The translations under genes were made by a program, and so were the position numbers. Shown piece by piece: positions 50,290 to 60,635 of a stretch of DNA of 64,000 nt (position 1 is its first letter; each line of letters opens with the position of its first letter). This DNA is from Rhodospirillaceae bacterium (lineage in GTDB: Bacteria > Pseudomonadota > Alphaproteobacteria > Rhodospirillales > Rhodospirillaceae). The notes below the pieces were generated by a model. The model worked only from the letters and a program-made list of their open reading frames with translations, ran no database searches and was not told where the DNA came from. Where the stretch lies: NCBI GenBank assembly GCA_002737725.1, contig NSIP01000005.1, positions 62,001-126,000 of the forward strand, given 5' to 3'.

Positions 50290-52710
50290 TTAATGCGTCC
50301 GCAGCCCTTCTTCATCGTCGTCGGCACGCGCTTTTGATTTACGGCTGTCTTTTTCATCATCCGGATCGATGTCATCTTTCGCCAAAATGGGCACCAGCGG
50401 TTTGGTCAGAGCTTTCTCAAGCACCTGATCGACGGTCGCAACACTGATAATTTTCAGTTCGCGTTTGACGTTATCGGGAATCTCTTCGAGATCCTTTTCA
50501 TTGTCCTTGGGGATCAGCACAGTTTTGATGCCACCCCGCAAAGCCGCCAGTAACTTTTCCTTCAATCCGCCAATCGGCAGTACGCGCCCGCTCAACGTGA
50601 TCTCGCCGGTCATGGCGGTATCCTTGCGCACCGGAATGCCCGTGAGGACCGAGATAATCGATGTGCACATCGCAACACCCGCCGATGGACCGTCTTTCGG
50701 CGTGGCGCCCTCGGGCAGATGCAAGTGAATGTCTTTTTTCTCGAAGGTCTTGGTCTTGATTCCAAACGACAGCGCACGACTGCGCACGAACGAACGCGCG
50801 GCTTGAATCGACTCCTTCATCACGTCGCCTAGCTGGCCTGTCAGTGTAACAGCACCTTTCCCAGGCATAGTCACGGCTTCAATCGACAGCAACTCGCCGC
50901 CGACTTCGGTCCACGCCAGACCGGTCGTAATGCCAACCATGTCTTCACGCTCAGCTTCGCCGTAGCGGTATTTCTGAACGCCTGAGAATTTTTTCAGAGT
51001 CTTGCGCGTGACGGCAACGGTCTTGAGCTTCTTAAGGATAATTTCTTTCGTGGCTTTGCGAGTCAGATTGGCCAACTCACGCTCGAGATTGCGCACGCCG
51101 GCTTCGCGCGTGTAATAGCGAATCAGATCGCGCAAGGCATCGTCAGAGATCGACCATTCGCCCTTCTTCAGTCCATGGGCCTCAAGCTGCTTGGCAATGA
51201 GATGGCGCTTGGCAATCTCGACCTTCTCGTCTTCGGTGTAACCAGAGACGCGCAAAATTTCCATACGATCCAACAACGGTTGCGGCATGCGCAATGTATT
51301 GGCCGTAGTGATGAACAATACATCCGACAGGTCATAATCGACTTCGAGGTAGTGATCCTGGAACGTGTGGTTCTGTTCTGGGTCCAACACTTCGAGTAAG
51401 GCTGACGACGGATCGCCGCGCCAATCGGCCCCGAGCTTGTCGATTTCGTCGAGCAAGAATAGCGGATTGGATGTCTTAGCTTTGCGCATGCCCTGGATCA
51501 CCTTTCCGGGCATCGAACCGATGTACGTACGCCGGTGGCCGCGGATTTCAGCTTCATCACGCACGCCGCCGAGCGACACGCGCACAAAGCTGCGCCCCGT
51601 GGCCGATGCAATGGAACGGCCAAGCGATGTCTTGCCCACGCCCGGCGGGCCGACGAGGCACAAAATGGGGCCTTTGAGTTTCTTCGTCCGCGTCTGAACG
51701 GCAAGATATTCAACAATGCGTTCTTTCAACTTTTCCAAGCCGAAATGATCTTTGTCGAGTTGGGCCTGCGCGGCCTTCAGATCGATATTGATCTTTGAGC
51801 GCTTGCTCCAAGGAATCGACGTCAACCAATCAAGATAGTTGCGCACGACTGTAGCTTCGGCTGACATCGGGCTCATATTCTTGAGCTTCTTCAACTCAGC
51901 CAAAGCCTTATCCTTGGCTTCCTTGCTCATCTTGAGCTTCTTGATCTTGTCTTCCAGCTCAGCGTTTTCATCGCGACCTTCCTCGTTTTCACCGAGTTCG
52001 CGCTGTATCGCCTTCATCTGTTCATTCAAGTAGTACTCGCGCTGGGTCTTCTCCATCTGGCGCTTGACCCGATTGCGGATCTTGCGCTCGACTTGCAGGA
52101 CGCTGATTTCGGATTCCATGAACGCATAGATTTTCTCCAAGCGTTCGGCAATGCCCTTGGTCTCTAGCAAATCTTGCTTGTCAGAGATTTTCAAGCCCAG
52201 GTGCGAGGCAATATTGTCAGCCAGCCTCGACATGTTGTCGATCTGATTGATTGACACCAAAACCTCTGGCGGAATTTTTTTGTTGAGTTTGATGTACTGC
52301 TCGAACTGCGACACAACCGAGCGCGACAACGCTTCCAGTTCCCTGTCGTCTTCCTTGGCATCATCAATCAACTCAGCATAAGCCTCAAAGAATGTGTCGT
52401 TCTCTTTGTAGCCTGTGATCCGCGCACGCTGACCGCCCTCGACCAGCACCTTCACAGTGCCGTCAGGCAGCTTTAGCAATTGTAACACGGTCGAAACCGT
52501 GCCGACCTCGTAGATATCTTTCGACGCAGGATCGTCTTGCGAGGCGTCTTTCTGGGCGACCAGCAGTATCTGTTTGTCGTCTGCCATCACGTCCTCGAGC
52601 GCGCGAACCGATTTTTCGCGGCCAACGAACAACGGCACGATCATGTGGGGGAACACCACAATGTCGCGCAACGGCAAAACGGGAAATAACTTACCTTTGG
52701 GAACGCTCAC
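50290..52710 (-). CDS. lon: ATP-dependent protease Lon
   Basis: LonA, 806 residues. The N-terminal substrate-binding domain ([20 protein letters not shown]) is followed by a coiled region, an AAA+ module with Walker [14 protein letters not shown] and Walker [11 protein letters not shown], and a C-terminal Ser-Lys protease domain with [11 protein letters not shown] (catalytic Ser) and [15 protein letters not shown] (catalytic Lys). GTG 52710 has GAGG six bases upstream and is preferred over TTG 52713. A hairpin (TGGCAC 52726-52731 / GTGCCA 52742-52747) lies in the leader. It follows clpX, forming a protein quality-control block. Confidence 0.96.
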   Translation of the reverse strand: MSVPKGKLFPVLPLRDIVVFPHMIVPLFVGREKSVRALEDVMADDKQILLVAQKDASQDDPASKDIYEVGTVSTVLQLLKLPDGTVKVLVEGGQRARITGYKENDTFFEAYAELIDDAKEDDRELEALSRSVVSQFEQYIKLNKKIPPEVLVSINQIDNMSRLADNIASHLGLKISDKQDLLETKGIAERLEKIYAFMESEISVLQVERKIRNRVKRQMEKTQREYYLNEQMKAIQRELGENEEGRDENAELEDKIKKLKMSKEAKDKALAELKKLKNMSPMSAEATVVRNYLDWLTSIPWSKRSKINIDLKAAQAQLDKDHFGLEKLKERIVEYLAVQTRTKKLKGPILCLVGPPGVGKTSLGRSIASATGRSFVRVSLGGVRDEAEIRGHRRTYIGSMPGKVIQGMRKAKTSNPLFLLDEIDKLGADWRGDPSSALLEVLDPEQNHTFQDHYLEVDYDLSDVLFITTANTLRMPQPLLDRMEILRVSGYTEDEKVEIAKRHLIAKQLEAHGLKKGEWSISDDALRDLIRYYTREAGVRNLERELANLTRKATKEIILKKLKTVAVTRKTLKKFSGVQKYRYGEAEREDMVGITTGLAWTEVGGELLSIEAVTMPGKGAVTLTGQLGDVMKESIQAARSFVRSRALSFGIKTKTFEKKDIHLHLPEGATPKDGPSAGVAMCTSIISVLTGIPVRKDTAMTGEITLSGRVLPIGGLKEKLLAALRGGIKTVLIPKDNEKDLEEIPDNVKRELKIISVATVDQVLEKALTKPLVPILAKDDIDPDDEKDSRKSKARADDDEEGLRTH

Positions 52711-52782
52711 CAATCACCTCTTTGCTGGCACACCTTAACGCGTGCCAAATTGATATCTTCAATGCACCGCCGATCTGAACGA

Positions 52783-54051
52783 TCAGGCCGGCGTCCCGAC
52801 ATCGCTACGGCGATCGGCCGCATAGATGTACAAAGGCTTGGCGCGCCCCTCGCTCACCTCTCCGTTCACCACAACCTCTTGCACACCTTCGAGGCCGGGG
52901 AGATCGAACATGGTGTCGAGCAGGATGCCCTCCATGATGGACCGCAAGCCACGCGCACCGGTCTTACGGGTAATGGCTTTACGGGCCACAATCTTCAGAG
53001 CGTCCTCAGTAAATGTAAGTTGAACGCTCTCCATGTCAAATAAGCGCTGGTATTGCTTGGACAGTGCGTTTTTTGGATTGGTGAGAATGTCGACCAGGGC
53101 TTTTTCGTCGAGATCCGTCAAGGTCGCCAAGATGGGCAAGCGGCCGACAAACTCAGGGATCAGGCCATACTTCAACAAATCTTCAGGCTCGACTTCCTTC
53201 AACAACTCGCCGGTCTGGCGGTCGTCAGCCGACTTCACATCAGCCCCGAACCCAATCGCAGCACCACGTCCGCGTTGCGCAATGATTTTTTCTAGGCCCG
53301 CAAAAGCACCGCCGCAGATGAACAGAATATTGGTCGTATCAACCTGCAAGAATTCCTGCTGCGGATGCTTACGCCCGCCTTGTGGCGGCACCGATGCTAC
53401 GGTGCCTTCCATGATTTTCAACAAAGCCTGCTGCACACCCTCGCCCGACACGTCACGGGTGATCGAGGGGTTGTCAGACTTACGTGAAATCTTGTCGATT
53501 TCGTCGATGTAGACGATGCCGCGCTGGGCGCGCTCGACATTGTAATCAGCGGCCTGCAACAACTTCAAAATGATGTTCTCGACATCTTCGCCAACGTAGC
53601 CCGCTTCGGTCAGCGTCGTGGCATCGGCCATGGTAAAGGGCACATCGAGAATGCGGGCCAAGGTCTGCGCTAACAGCGTCTTGCCGCAACCCGTGGGGCC
53701 ACAGAGCAAAATGTTGGATTTCGCGATCTCGACTTCCGCATTCTTCGTGGTTGCCGATAACCGCTTGTAATGGTTGTGGACAGCCACCGAGAGAACTTTC
53801 TTGGCGTAATCCTGGCCAATCACGTAGTCGTCCAAGACCTTGCGGATGTCGCGTGGGGAAGGAACCCCTTCCCGTGACTTCACGAGATTGGTCTTGTTTT
53901 CCTCACGGATGATATCCATGCACAACTCGACACATTCATCGCAGATGAATACGGTCGGGCCCGCAATAAGTTTGCGGACCTCGTGCTGGCTCTTGCCGCA
54001 GAACGAGCAGTACAAGGTATTCTTCGAATCACCGGTCGATGACTTGGTCAT
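52783..54051 (-). CDS. clpX: ATP-dependent Clp protease ATP-binding subunit ClpX
   Basis: A 422-residue AAA+ unfoldase feeding ClpP. It has an N-terminal zinc domain with CSFCGKSQ and CDECVELC, Walker [16 protein letters not shown], Walker B VYIDEIDK, the ClpP-docking loop region with [10 protein letters not shown] after the AAA core, and sensor 2 near [14 protein letters not shown] 279-base gap separates it from clpP, so it probably has its own promoter there, though I could not fix one; the gap holds a small inverted repeat (54120-54132). Confidence 0.97.
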   Translation of the reverse strand: MTKSSTGDSKNTLYCSFCGKSQHEVRKLIAGPTVFICDECVELCMDIIREENKTNLVKSREGVPSPRDIRKVLDDYVIGQDYAKKVLSVAVHNHYKRLSATTKNAEVEIAKSNILLCGPTGCGKTLLAQTLARILDVPFTMADATTLTEAGYVGEDVENIILKLLQAADYNVERAQRGIVYIDEIDKISRKSDNPSITRDVSGEGVQQALLKIMEGTVASVPPQGGRKHPQQEFLQVDTTNILFICGGAFAGLEKIIAQRGRGAAIGFGADVKSADDRQTGELLKEVEPEDLLKYGLIPEFVGRLPILATLTDLDEKALVDILTNPKNALSKQYQRLFDMESVQLTFTEDALKIVARKAITRKTGARGLRSIMEGILLDTMFDLPGLEGVQEVVVNGEVSEGRAKPLYIYAADRRSDVGTPA

Positions 54052-54330
54052 CGTCTTTACTCCTGGCGGGCCCGCGCGTTGTCGTTACGAGCCAGCAGAC
54101 CACTATACTTCGTATGTTACCCGAGTTTCGGGCATAAACAACCTCATAGCATCTCATGTCTTTGTCATCAGATCATTAACGCAACATCGCAAACCGCATC
54201 GACTCGCACTCTCAACTGCCGATAGCAATAGCTCCTCCGATGAGCGCCACGCATTGTAGGATGAGCAATTCATGCTGCCGCTCACCAACCCATAGCAACG
54301 AGGGTTACACCGACTCGGTTGCCGCGCCTT

Positions 54331-54993
54331 TTAAGCCTTCGCCTCGTCTTTAGCGCCGTTTTCGTCCTTTGCTGGGCGAGGGCGCTCGGTTTCCACTTTA
54401 TCGATCAAACCGAATTCTTTGGCTTCGGTCGCGCTCATGAAATTATCGCGGTCCATGGCATGCTCGACCTGTTCCAGCGTCTTGCCCGTGTGTTTGACGT
54501 AGATGCCATTCAAACGGGAACGCAGGGTCATAATTTCGCGGGCTTGAATTTCAATATCAGCCGCCTGGCCCTGGAAGCCGCCCGAGGGCTGATGGATCAT
54601 GATGCGAGAATTGGGCAATGCAAAACGCTTGCCCGGAGCGCCAGCTGCTAACAACAGCGAGCCCATCGAAGCAGCCTGCCCAACGCACAACGTGGCGACC
54701 TCGCAGCGGATGTATTGCATGGTGTCGTAGATCGCCAAACCCGCCGTCACCACGCCGCCGGGCGAGTTGATATAAAAAGAAATGTCTTTGCCAGGATTCT
54801 CAGATTCCAAAAACAACATTTGCGCGCAAATCAATGACGCCACACTGTCATTGACGCCCCCGGTCAGGAAAATGATGCGTTCTTTCAGAAGACGAGAATA
54901 AATATCGAACGCGCGTTCGCCCCGATTGGTCTGCTCGATGACCATGGGGACTAGGTTGTTATTATAGATTTCCATCTGATCGTGATCGCGCAT
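54331..54993 (-). CDS. clpP: ATP-dependent Clp protease proteolytic subunit ClpP
   Basis: A 220-residue serine protease forming the degradation chamber. The triad is visible: Ser in [15 protein letters not shown], His in [14 protein letters not shown] and Asp in MDRDNFMSA. The N-terminal [20 protein letters not shown] is the start of the folded part. ATGs at 54993 and 54975 are both possible; the frame to 55029 is open but lacks a good site. It ends in a charged tail ([14 protein letters not shown]). It lies between tig and clpX, the standard order. Confidence 0.95.
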   Translation of the reverse strand: MRDHDQMEIYNNNLVPMVIEQTNRGERAFDIYSRLLKERIIFLTGGVNDSVASLICAQMLFLESENPGKDISFYINSPGGVVTAGLAIYDTMQYIRCEVATLCVGQAASMGSLLLAAGAPGKRFALPNSRIMIHQPSGGFQGQAADIEIQAREIMTLRSRLNGIYVKHTGKTLEQVEHAMDRDNFMSATEAKEFGLIDKVETERPRPAKDENGAKDEAKA

Positions 54994-55069
54994 GAGACAC
55001 CCAAATCGACTGCGCCGCTCACGCGGCAAGAACAGGCTACATAGTTTTTATTTAAGTCCGCGCAACCCG

Positions 55070-56407
55070 TTAGGCCAAAGCCATCGGGGTTTCAGGGTCT
55101 TTCTGAAGCTCCTCAATCGTGACAGCCTTCTCAGAAATCTTCGCCTGACCAAGGATGAAATCGACAACTTTGTCTTCGAATACTGGTGCCCGCAGAGATT
55201 CAAGAGCCTCAGGTGAGTTCTTGTAATAGTTCACGACGGCTTGTTCCTGACCGGGGTAGCGAGACGCCTGCTCGGCAAGGGCTTTACCCAATTCTTCGGG
55301 AGACACGGCAATGTTATTCTTCTGACCGATGTCAGAGAGTAACAGGCCCAAGCGAACCCTTCTCTCGGCAATCGCACGATATTCTTTGCGAAGGTCCTCA
55401 TCTGTCTTATTAGTGTCTTCAGGATCAAGCTGGCCAGACGTTTTGGCTTGCTCAATTTGACTCCAAATCGCCTTGAACTCGGCGTCCACCATGCCTTCGG
55501 GCACAGCAAAAGTGTCCAACTCGGCTAATTTGTCGAGGAGAGTACGCTTCAGTCTGAGCCGTATGAGCCGATCGTAACTGCTTTGCATGGCTTCGCGGGT
55601 TCTGGCCTTCACCTTTTCAACGCTGTCTTCGCCTAAGCGTTTAGCAAAATCGTCGTCCAGGGCTGGGCTTTCAGAAGTTCGCAGTTCTTTAACTGACACA
55701 TTAAAAATCGCGGCCTGGCCAGCCAAGTTTTTAGTGCCGTAATCTGCTGGGAAGTTGATGTTTAGAACAGCGTTATCACCAGCCTTTACGCCAATCAGTT
55801 GATCTTCAAAGCCGGGGATAAACTGACCCGACCCAAGTTCGAGATAAGAGTCGAATCCCGTTCCACCATCGAACACTTCGCCATTTAGCTTGCCGACGTA
55901 ATCAATCACGACCACATCGCCTTTTTTAGCTTTACGATTTTCCTGGACGATCTGAGTTTTTCGATTATTGGCAAGCAACTCTTGTATTGCCTTATCGAAA
56001 TCGGCGTCTTCGACCTTGGCAACCCATTTTTCGAGTTCAACTTTGCTAAAATCTTGAGCATTGATCTCGGGTAGAACTTCGACCTTCACATCGAATTCAA
56101 GATCCTTGCCTTCTGCAAATTTGACCAATTCGACTTTGGGCTGCATCGCTGGTTTCAGCGCTTTTTCAGCAATCACAGACTGGGTTGATTCATTAATCGT
56201 CTGATCCAGAATCTCGCCCATAACTGATTGCCCGAAGCGCTTACGCAACAAGTTCATCGGGGCCTTGCCCGGGCGAAAGCCAGGCAAATTCACCTGTAGT
56301 CCAACTTCTGATAAACGTGTCGTCATGCGCTGCTCGATAATCGAGGCGGCGATCACAACATTGAATTCGCGCTTGAGCCCTTGTGTGGCTTTTTCTGTAA
56401 TTTGCAT
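55070..56407 (-). CDS. tig: Trigger factor
   Basis: A 445-residue ribosome-bound chaperone and peptidyl-prolyl isomerase. The ribosome-binding domain has PGFRPGKAPMNLLRKRFGQS, the TF signature; the FKBP-like domain (about 150-245) has KKGDVVVIDYVGKLNGEVF; the long C-terminal helical domain follows. The open frame continues back through tRNA-Leu to 56677, which cannot be coding, so I start at ATG 56407 (MQITEKATQ, matching family N termini). An in-frame ATG at 56452 is less likely. Confidence 0.94.
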   Translation of the reverse strand: MQITEKATQGLKREFNVVIAASIIEQRMTTRLSEVGLQVNLPGFRPGKAPMNLLRKRFGQSVMGEILDQTINESTQSVIAEKALKPAMQPKVELVKFAEGKDLEFDVKVEVLPEINAQDFSKVELEKWVAKVEDADFDKAIQELLANNRKTQIVQENRKAKKGDVVVIDYVGKLNGEVFDGGTGFDSYLELGSGQFIPGFEDQLIGVKAGDNAVLNINFPADYGTKNLAGQAAIFNVSVKELRTSESPALDDDFAKRLGEDSVEKVKARTREAMQSSYDRLIRLRLKRTLLDKLAELDTFAVPEGMVDAEFKAIWSQIEQAKTSGQLDPEDTNKTDEDLRKEYRAIAERRVRLGLLLSDIGQKNNIAVSPEELGKALAEQASRYPGQEQAVVNYYKNSPEALESLRAPVFEDKVVDFILGQAKISEKAVTIEELQKDPETPMALA

Positions 56408-56524
56408 GACCCTGTCTCGTACTCCCAAAATCTGTCTTGTCTCTGATTCATTCATCGTCGCATTCAGTTCGCGCTCGCGCCATGGTGCGCATGACCTGAA
56501 GCAGTCGCGCGCAAACTGTCGGCG

Positions 56525-56611
56525 TGGTGCGGGTGAAGGGACTCGAACCCCTAAGGCCTTTCGGCCACCAGGACCTAAACCTGGCGTGTCTACCAGTTCC
56601 ACCACACCCGC
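56525..56611 (-). tRNA. tRNA-Leu (anticodon TAG)
   Basis: An 87-base class II tRNA with encoded CCA. Acceptor arms GCGGGTG / CACCCGC, anticodon stem CCAGG / CCTGG around TTTAGGT (anticodon TAG, leucine), a variable arm hairpin (TGGCCGAAAGGCCTTA) and T-arm GGGTTCGAGTCCC. It lies upstream of tig, where alphaproteobacteria often have this tRNA. Confidence 0.96.
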
Positions 56612-56777
56612 TGGCCGACGGGTGCGCCTCCCGCTCGAATGCCGCCTTCGTTTAATGGGGCGTGGCGCATTACACAAGCCATAGCAGCAAAAAGCTCTTC
56701 AATGGCCTGTACACGCCGCACATTTGATATGATATTTTACATCAATAATAGTTCTTAGTATATTGTAATATAGTTGT

Positions 56778-58286
56778 TTATTTGACTTCTACAATTGCGT
56801 TTGGCAAGTCTTTCGCGATCAATCCCGGGCCAATTATTGTACTAGCTTCGCCGTGAAGCCAAACGGTAGCACAAGCGGCATGCCAAGGCGACATACACTG
56901 GCTCAATAGACCAGCGACAAGCCCAGCCAACACATCGCCTGAGCCACCTGTCGCCAGCCAAGGCGAGCCATTGATGTTGATCGCTACGCGGCCATCGGGT
57001 GCGGCAACCAAAGTATCGGCACCCTTCAAAACCACGATCGCGCTACTTGATGCAGCAGCATCGATAACACGCGCAATTTTGGCGCCCTTTCCTCCGAACA
57101 ACCGTGTCATTTCCCCCTCATGGGATGTCAGGAGCGCGGGTGCAGACCGCGCTTGGATGGCATCAAATAGTAACTGCGGATCGGCTGAAAAACTGGTCAG
57201 GGCATCGGCATCCAACACCACTGATCGCGATGAATGCAGCAGCCGCAGCACCAAACTGCAGGTCGCGGGCCCAACGCCATACCCAGGCCCAATCAAGGCC
57301 ACATTCTTGCGATGATCGCTGAGGAGATTATCAATCTCAGTTGTAGAATCGATAGATGCCACAAACGCGCCCGGCTGGTCGGCGGTGAAGATTCTCAATG
57401 CCCGGCTTGGCACAGCCATACGTCAGCAGCCCCGCCCCTGCCCGGCGCGTGGCTGCCCCAGCTACGCGTGCCGCCCCCCGTCATCTGCCCACCGCCGAAG
57501 GCAATGACGTGACCGCGCTTATACTTGTGTGACTGCCAATCAGGTTTTGATAATGACCACAATCATGGGTCATTCAGGACTAAGCTCGGCTTGATGATCT
57601 CGAGCACACTCTCAGGGATGCCGATGTCAGCCGCCACGACTTCACCGCACAACTCCCGCCCAGGGTAAAGCACATGGGCCGCTTTGAGCCTGAAGAAAGT
57701 CACGCTCTGCGCACATTTAGCGGCTATGCCTGCTTTTCCTGGGTGATCACGGCCTGGCAAGACAAGCCCCGTATCCCCATGCAAACCGCTCGGAAGATCA
57801 ACCGCAATGCAGGTGAGCCCCAGTTCAATCACCTGATCGATGGCCAGTGCGGCTGCGCCTGACAAGCCGCGACTTAAGCCAGCCCCGGAATAAGGCATCT
57901 AACACCAAGGGTCGCTGAGATAGAAAATCGCCAAGCGTGGATGAGTCTAAATTGAGCACATCACCGCCAACGCCACGCCAGGCTTGCGCGTAAAAGGCGG
58001 CATCGCCCTTGAGTTCATCCTCTTGACCCAACAGCGCCAACCGGACCGGCCACCCCGCTTAGTGAAGGTAGCTCGCAACTAGGAAGCCGTCGCCACCATT
58101 GTTTCCTGGCCCACAGAGAATCGCCACTGCTTGGCGCGGCCAACGCTTTTCGATCTCGCGCGCAACGGCGGCACCCGCCGCCGCCATCAGGCTGAGGCCC
58201 GAAATTCCAGCGGCCATGGCGGCTTGATCAGCCGCGGTCATCTCTGCGACTGTGATCTCTGCTTGAGGAAATGTTCCGGCAGTCAT
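56778..58286 (-). pseudogene. nnrE/nnrD: Bifunctional NAD(P)HX epimerase / NAD(P)HX dehydratase gene, inactivated
   Basis: A once two-domain repair enzyme for hydrated NAD(P)H. The N-terminal NnrE part is readable: MTAADQAAMAAGISGLSLMA, ILCGPGNNGGDGFLVASYLH, then VLDALFG, GLSRGLSG and CIAVDLPSGLHGDTG. The C-terminal NnrD kinase-like part gives KRGHVIAFGGGQMTG, ALIGPGYGVG and NGSPWLATGGSGDVLAGLVA. Five lesions break it: TAA at 58061-58059 where CAA (Gln) is expected, an extra base near 57883-57888, TGA at 57565-57563, an extra G in the six-G run near 57473-57479, and an extra base near 57417-57424. The two nonsense codons are C-to-T type changes and are unlikely to be sequencing slips. No other copy is in the window. 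Confidence 0.88.
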
Positions 58287-58386
58287 ACTCAATTACATTG
58301 CCTGCTTTTTTTATGGCCAACCGGCCAATCTCAATGCAGGTTGGTATAAGTATTTAATCCCGCAGCGGTATATACTGTGCGGGTAT

Positions 58387-58412
58387 GCCTGTTAATTATC
58401 GCATTAACAGGC
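58387..58412. repeat. 10-bp inverted repeat upstream of the dadA-like gene
   Basis: GCCTGTTAAT (58387-58396) and ATTAACAGGC (58403-58412) are perfect inverted copies around a 6-base loop. No T run follows. It lies about 100 bases before the dadA-like start and could be an operator or mRNA hairpin. Confidence 0.5.
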
Positions 58413-58508
58413 GGAACAGGCACAGCGGAGCAGAATCGCTGCTGACGTTGTCGTGCTGATCTATGGCCATTGGCCAAAATAGGATCGCTAAAGAATCTGG
58501 AGTGAATC

Positions 58509-59774
58509 GTGCACGTGGCTGTCTTGGGCGCTGGAGTCATCGGAACAACCACCGCATTGGCCTTGGCCGAGGACGGGCATCGGGTCACCGTGATCGACAG
58601 ACAAGCAGGCCCAGCACTTGAAACGAGCTTTGCCAATGGTGCGCAAATCTCGGCCTGTCATGCCAAGCCTTGGGCGGGGCCAGGCACGCCGTGGCAGGCG
58701 TTCAAGTGGATGTGGCAGCCCGAAGCGCCCCTTTTGTTTCGACCCTGGCGCTGGGACCCACCGCTGTGGGCCTGGGGCATGCGGTTCTTGCGCAATTGCA
58801 CACCGGGCCGCGCGCGCGTGAACATGGAACGCGCCTTGCGCATGTCGCTTTACAGTCGAGCCGTGCTCGTCGCACTGCGCCAACGTACCAACATTCAGTA
58901 CAGCCAAGTCCTCCAAGGCATCCTTCATATTTACCGCACGCCGGAGGAGTTTGCCGAAGGTCAGAAAAATGCTGAAAATCTAGCCACGCTGGGCCTGCCC
59001 CAAGATGTGCTGAGCCCGGCAGATTGCGTGCGACTGGAACCTGCCCTTGCTCATGCTGCAAAACATGACCTGGTTGGCGGCCTCATGAGCCCGGCCGATG
59101 AAAGCGGCGATGCTCAGCTCTTCTCGGCTGAAGTCATGAAATTAGCCGCTGCACGTGGCGTAGATTTTCGATGGAGCGAGACGATCACGCGTATCGAATC
59201 TGATCGCGGACAGATTCAACGCGTTCATACGAATCTCGTTGTTGTTGAAGCTGATATTTTTGTTTTAGCTGCCGGAAGTTACAGCCCCATGCTTGCGCGT
59301 GACTTGGGCTTGAAACTTCCCGTTTATCCCGCCAAGGGCTATTCGATCACTGTCGAGATCGACACGCCTGAAGCTGCGCCCACGATCAGTATCACGGATG
59401 AGACGCGCTATATGGTGTTCTCGCGGCTGGGCAACAAAATGCGCGTAGCAGGAACTGCAGAACTGACAGGCTGGGATACACGGCTCGATCCGGTGCGCGT
59501 TGACCCTCTGATTCGAAACGCGAAAGCCTTATTCCCAAAAGTCTCAGACTATGCAGAGGTCAATCCCTGGTGCGGCCTACGCCCGGCGACGCCGGACTCG
59601 GTGCCGATCATTGGGACCACGCCCATTGGAAACCTGCTCTTGAATACGGGTCATGGAACACTGGGGTGGACCATGGCGATGGGTTCAGCGCGCGTCATCG
59701 CAGATCTTGTTTCAGGTCGCACACCCGAGATCGACCTTGAAGGCTTGGGGCTTCAGCGCTTCAGTGGCGTTTAA
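58509..59774 (+). CDS. FAD-dependent D-amino-acid dehydrogenase-like oxidoreductase
   Basis: A 421-residue DAO-family flavoprotein close to DadA. The N-terminal dinucleotide-binding fold is VAVLGAGVIGTTTALALAED then GHRVTVIDR; ETSFANGAQISACHAKPWAG matches the DadA stretch after the Rossmann motif; the C-terminal FAD region is NPWCGLRPATPDSVPIIG and LLNTGHGTLGWTMAMGSAR. It would oxidise D-amino acids to 2-oxo acids, passing electrons to the quinone pool. The start is GTG 58509. It is the only plus-strand gene in the last 50 kb. No alanine racemase or regulator lies next to it, so substrate (D-Ala or another) is open, and I withhold the symbol. Confidence 0.88.
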   Translation: MHVAVLGAGVIGTTTALALAEDGHRVTVIDRQAGPALETSFANGAQISACHAKPWAGPGTPWQAFKWMWQPEAPLLFRPWRWDPPLWAWGMRFLRNCTPGRARVNMERALRMSLYSRAVLVALRQRTNIQYSQVLQGILHIYRTPEEFAEGQKNAENLATLGLPQDVLSPADCVRLEPALAHAAKHDLVGGLMSPADESGDAQLFSAEVMKLAAARGVDFRWSETITRIESDRGQIQRVHTNLVVVEADIFVLAAGSYSPMLARDLGLKLPVYPAKGYSITVEIDTPEAAPTISITDETRYMVFSRLGNKMRVAGTAELTGWDTRLDPVRVDPLIRNAKALFPKVSDYAEVNPWCGLRPATPDSVPIIGTTPIGNLLLNTGHGTLGWTMAMGSARVIADLVSGRTPEIDLEGLGLQRFSGV

Positions 59775-59944
59775 GCGCTTTGCCGCTTCGGTTTCGGCTT
59801 ACCGAAACCGCAATCACACTTCGATGACAACTTCACAATCTTAGCGATTAGCGGTGATCCTTTTGTTTTCCGATCACTCGGTTCCCAGCTAAATTCCGCG
59901 CCACACCTGTCGCAAGTTTGCCGCCTCGGTAATTGCGGCTGCAT
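59771..59944 (-). CDS. Small cysteine-rich, zinc-ribbon-like protein
   Basis: A 57-residue frame read from the sequence. It has QTCDRCGAEFSWEPSDRKTK in the first half and SSKCDCGFGKPKPKRQSA at the end, so CxxC and CxC pairs 30 residues apart that could bind one zinc, with a basic tail. The stop codon TTA/TAA overlaps the dadA-like gene tail to tail. A perfect 9-bp hairpin (59789-59810) lies within it. The ribosome-binding sequence near ATG 59944 is weak. It follows the 123-residue ORF by about 50 bases on the same strand. I do not know the family; the cysteine pattern is the main support. Confidence 0.45.
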   Translation of the reverse strand: MQPQLPRRQTCDRCGAEFSWEPSDRKTKGSPLIAKIVKLSSKCDCGFGKPKPKRQSA

Positions 59945-59992
59945 ATCAGCTTGATCTTTTGGGATAGCCCCTCCTCACATCGCCAGTCAGCG

Positions 59993-60364
59993 CTAATTTT
60001 TAGACGCGCGCCCCACCAATTTAGCTGGCTCCCCAAAAGCCAAAACGCGGCACTCCCCACCCATTTGTCCGGTCGATCCTGTCAGCGAGAGACCCAGCAC
60101 CACCGACGGCGTTTCAAAATAAAGCTTGCAAACAATTTGTGGCAGCCACATCTCATCGGTCAGCCCAGTTATGCCCAACTGCACGAAAGCCTCACGGTCT
60201 GCAAAGAAATGCGCAGCCCCTCCGCCTTTTGTAGGTTTGTCCAAAATAACGGCCATCGGAAAACCCGGATGAGACAAATATTTTTTGGCATCACAAATGA
60301 CGATTCCACCTTTAGTTTTACGCTCAATCGAGATCACGCGAGGCACAGATTTATTTGGACTCAC
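59993..60364 (-). CDS. Unrecognised 123-residue protein
   Basis: I do not recognise it. GTG 60364 lies in GTGA, overlapping the stop of the fragment upstream, which suggests translational coupling. The sequence is well mixed and protein-like: KGGIVICDAKKYLSHPGFPM, LDKPTKGGGAAHFFADREAF, then LTDEMWLPQIVCKLYFETPS. There is no signal peptide or membrane helix, and one cysteine pair is far apart. Because its neighbour is broken, this may be a surviving member of a decaying small operon. Confidence 0.45.
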   Translation of the reverse strand: MSPNKSVPRVISIERKTKGGIVICDAKKYLSHPGFPMAVILDKPTKGGGAAHFFADREAFVQLGITGLTDEMWLPQIVCKLYFETPSVVLGLSLTGSTGQMGGECRVLAFGEPAKLVGRASKN

Positions 60365-60635
60365 AAATTTTCTCGCGTCGCAGCAGCCGCGATCCACCGC
60401 ACCGCATCGCGAAAAAAGACCTGCGCTTCAGGTTCAAAGAAGACACGCCACAAATAGTCGTAGGCAAATGTCCGCCGCTGCTCGTCGTTCTTCAGGTCCT
60501 CACCCGCCGCCTTCACTCCTAGCTTCAAAAACGAACAGCCGCTCGATTGAAGTTGGCCGCCGACAGATAGGTAAAGCCATAGCCCTTCGACTCTTGAAGT
60601 TTTACAAGGATAACATCGGGATGGCGCCGGGGTTT
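60361..60635 (-). pseudogene. Fragment of an unknown gene, frameshifted and lacking a start
   Basis: Two frames join across a run of five Ts near 60518-60525: HPDVILVKLQESKGYGFTYL then SAANFNRAAVRF, and after adding one T, LKLGVKAAGEDLKNDEQRRT then FAYDYLWRVFFEPEAQVFFR and DAVRWIAAAATREN, ending at TGA 60363-60361. No ATG, GTG or TTG opens the first part after the upstream stop at 60638. The family is unknown to me. If restored, the product would exceed 84 residues and be coupled to the next ORF through GTGA. The flanking 60636-60909 has only scattered short open frames that I cannot support. Confidence 0.45.

Noticed and set aside
55070-56677. A 535-residue trigger factor with an N-terminal extension
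   Set aside because: The extra N-terminal part reads through tRNA-Leu (56525-56611) and has no homology with trigger factor; the start is at 56407.
56778-58286. Separate small intact genes at 56778-57419, 57563-57898, 57825-58040 and 58059-58286
   Set aside because: The four frames are consecutive pieces of one NnrE-NnrD protein in the right order, so they are fragments of one broken gene, not independent genes.
59789-59810. Terminator of the dadA-like gene
   Set aside because: The 9-bp hairpin is perfect, but no T run follows on the plus strand; kept only as a note within the overlapping small ORF.
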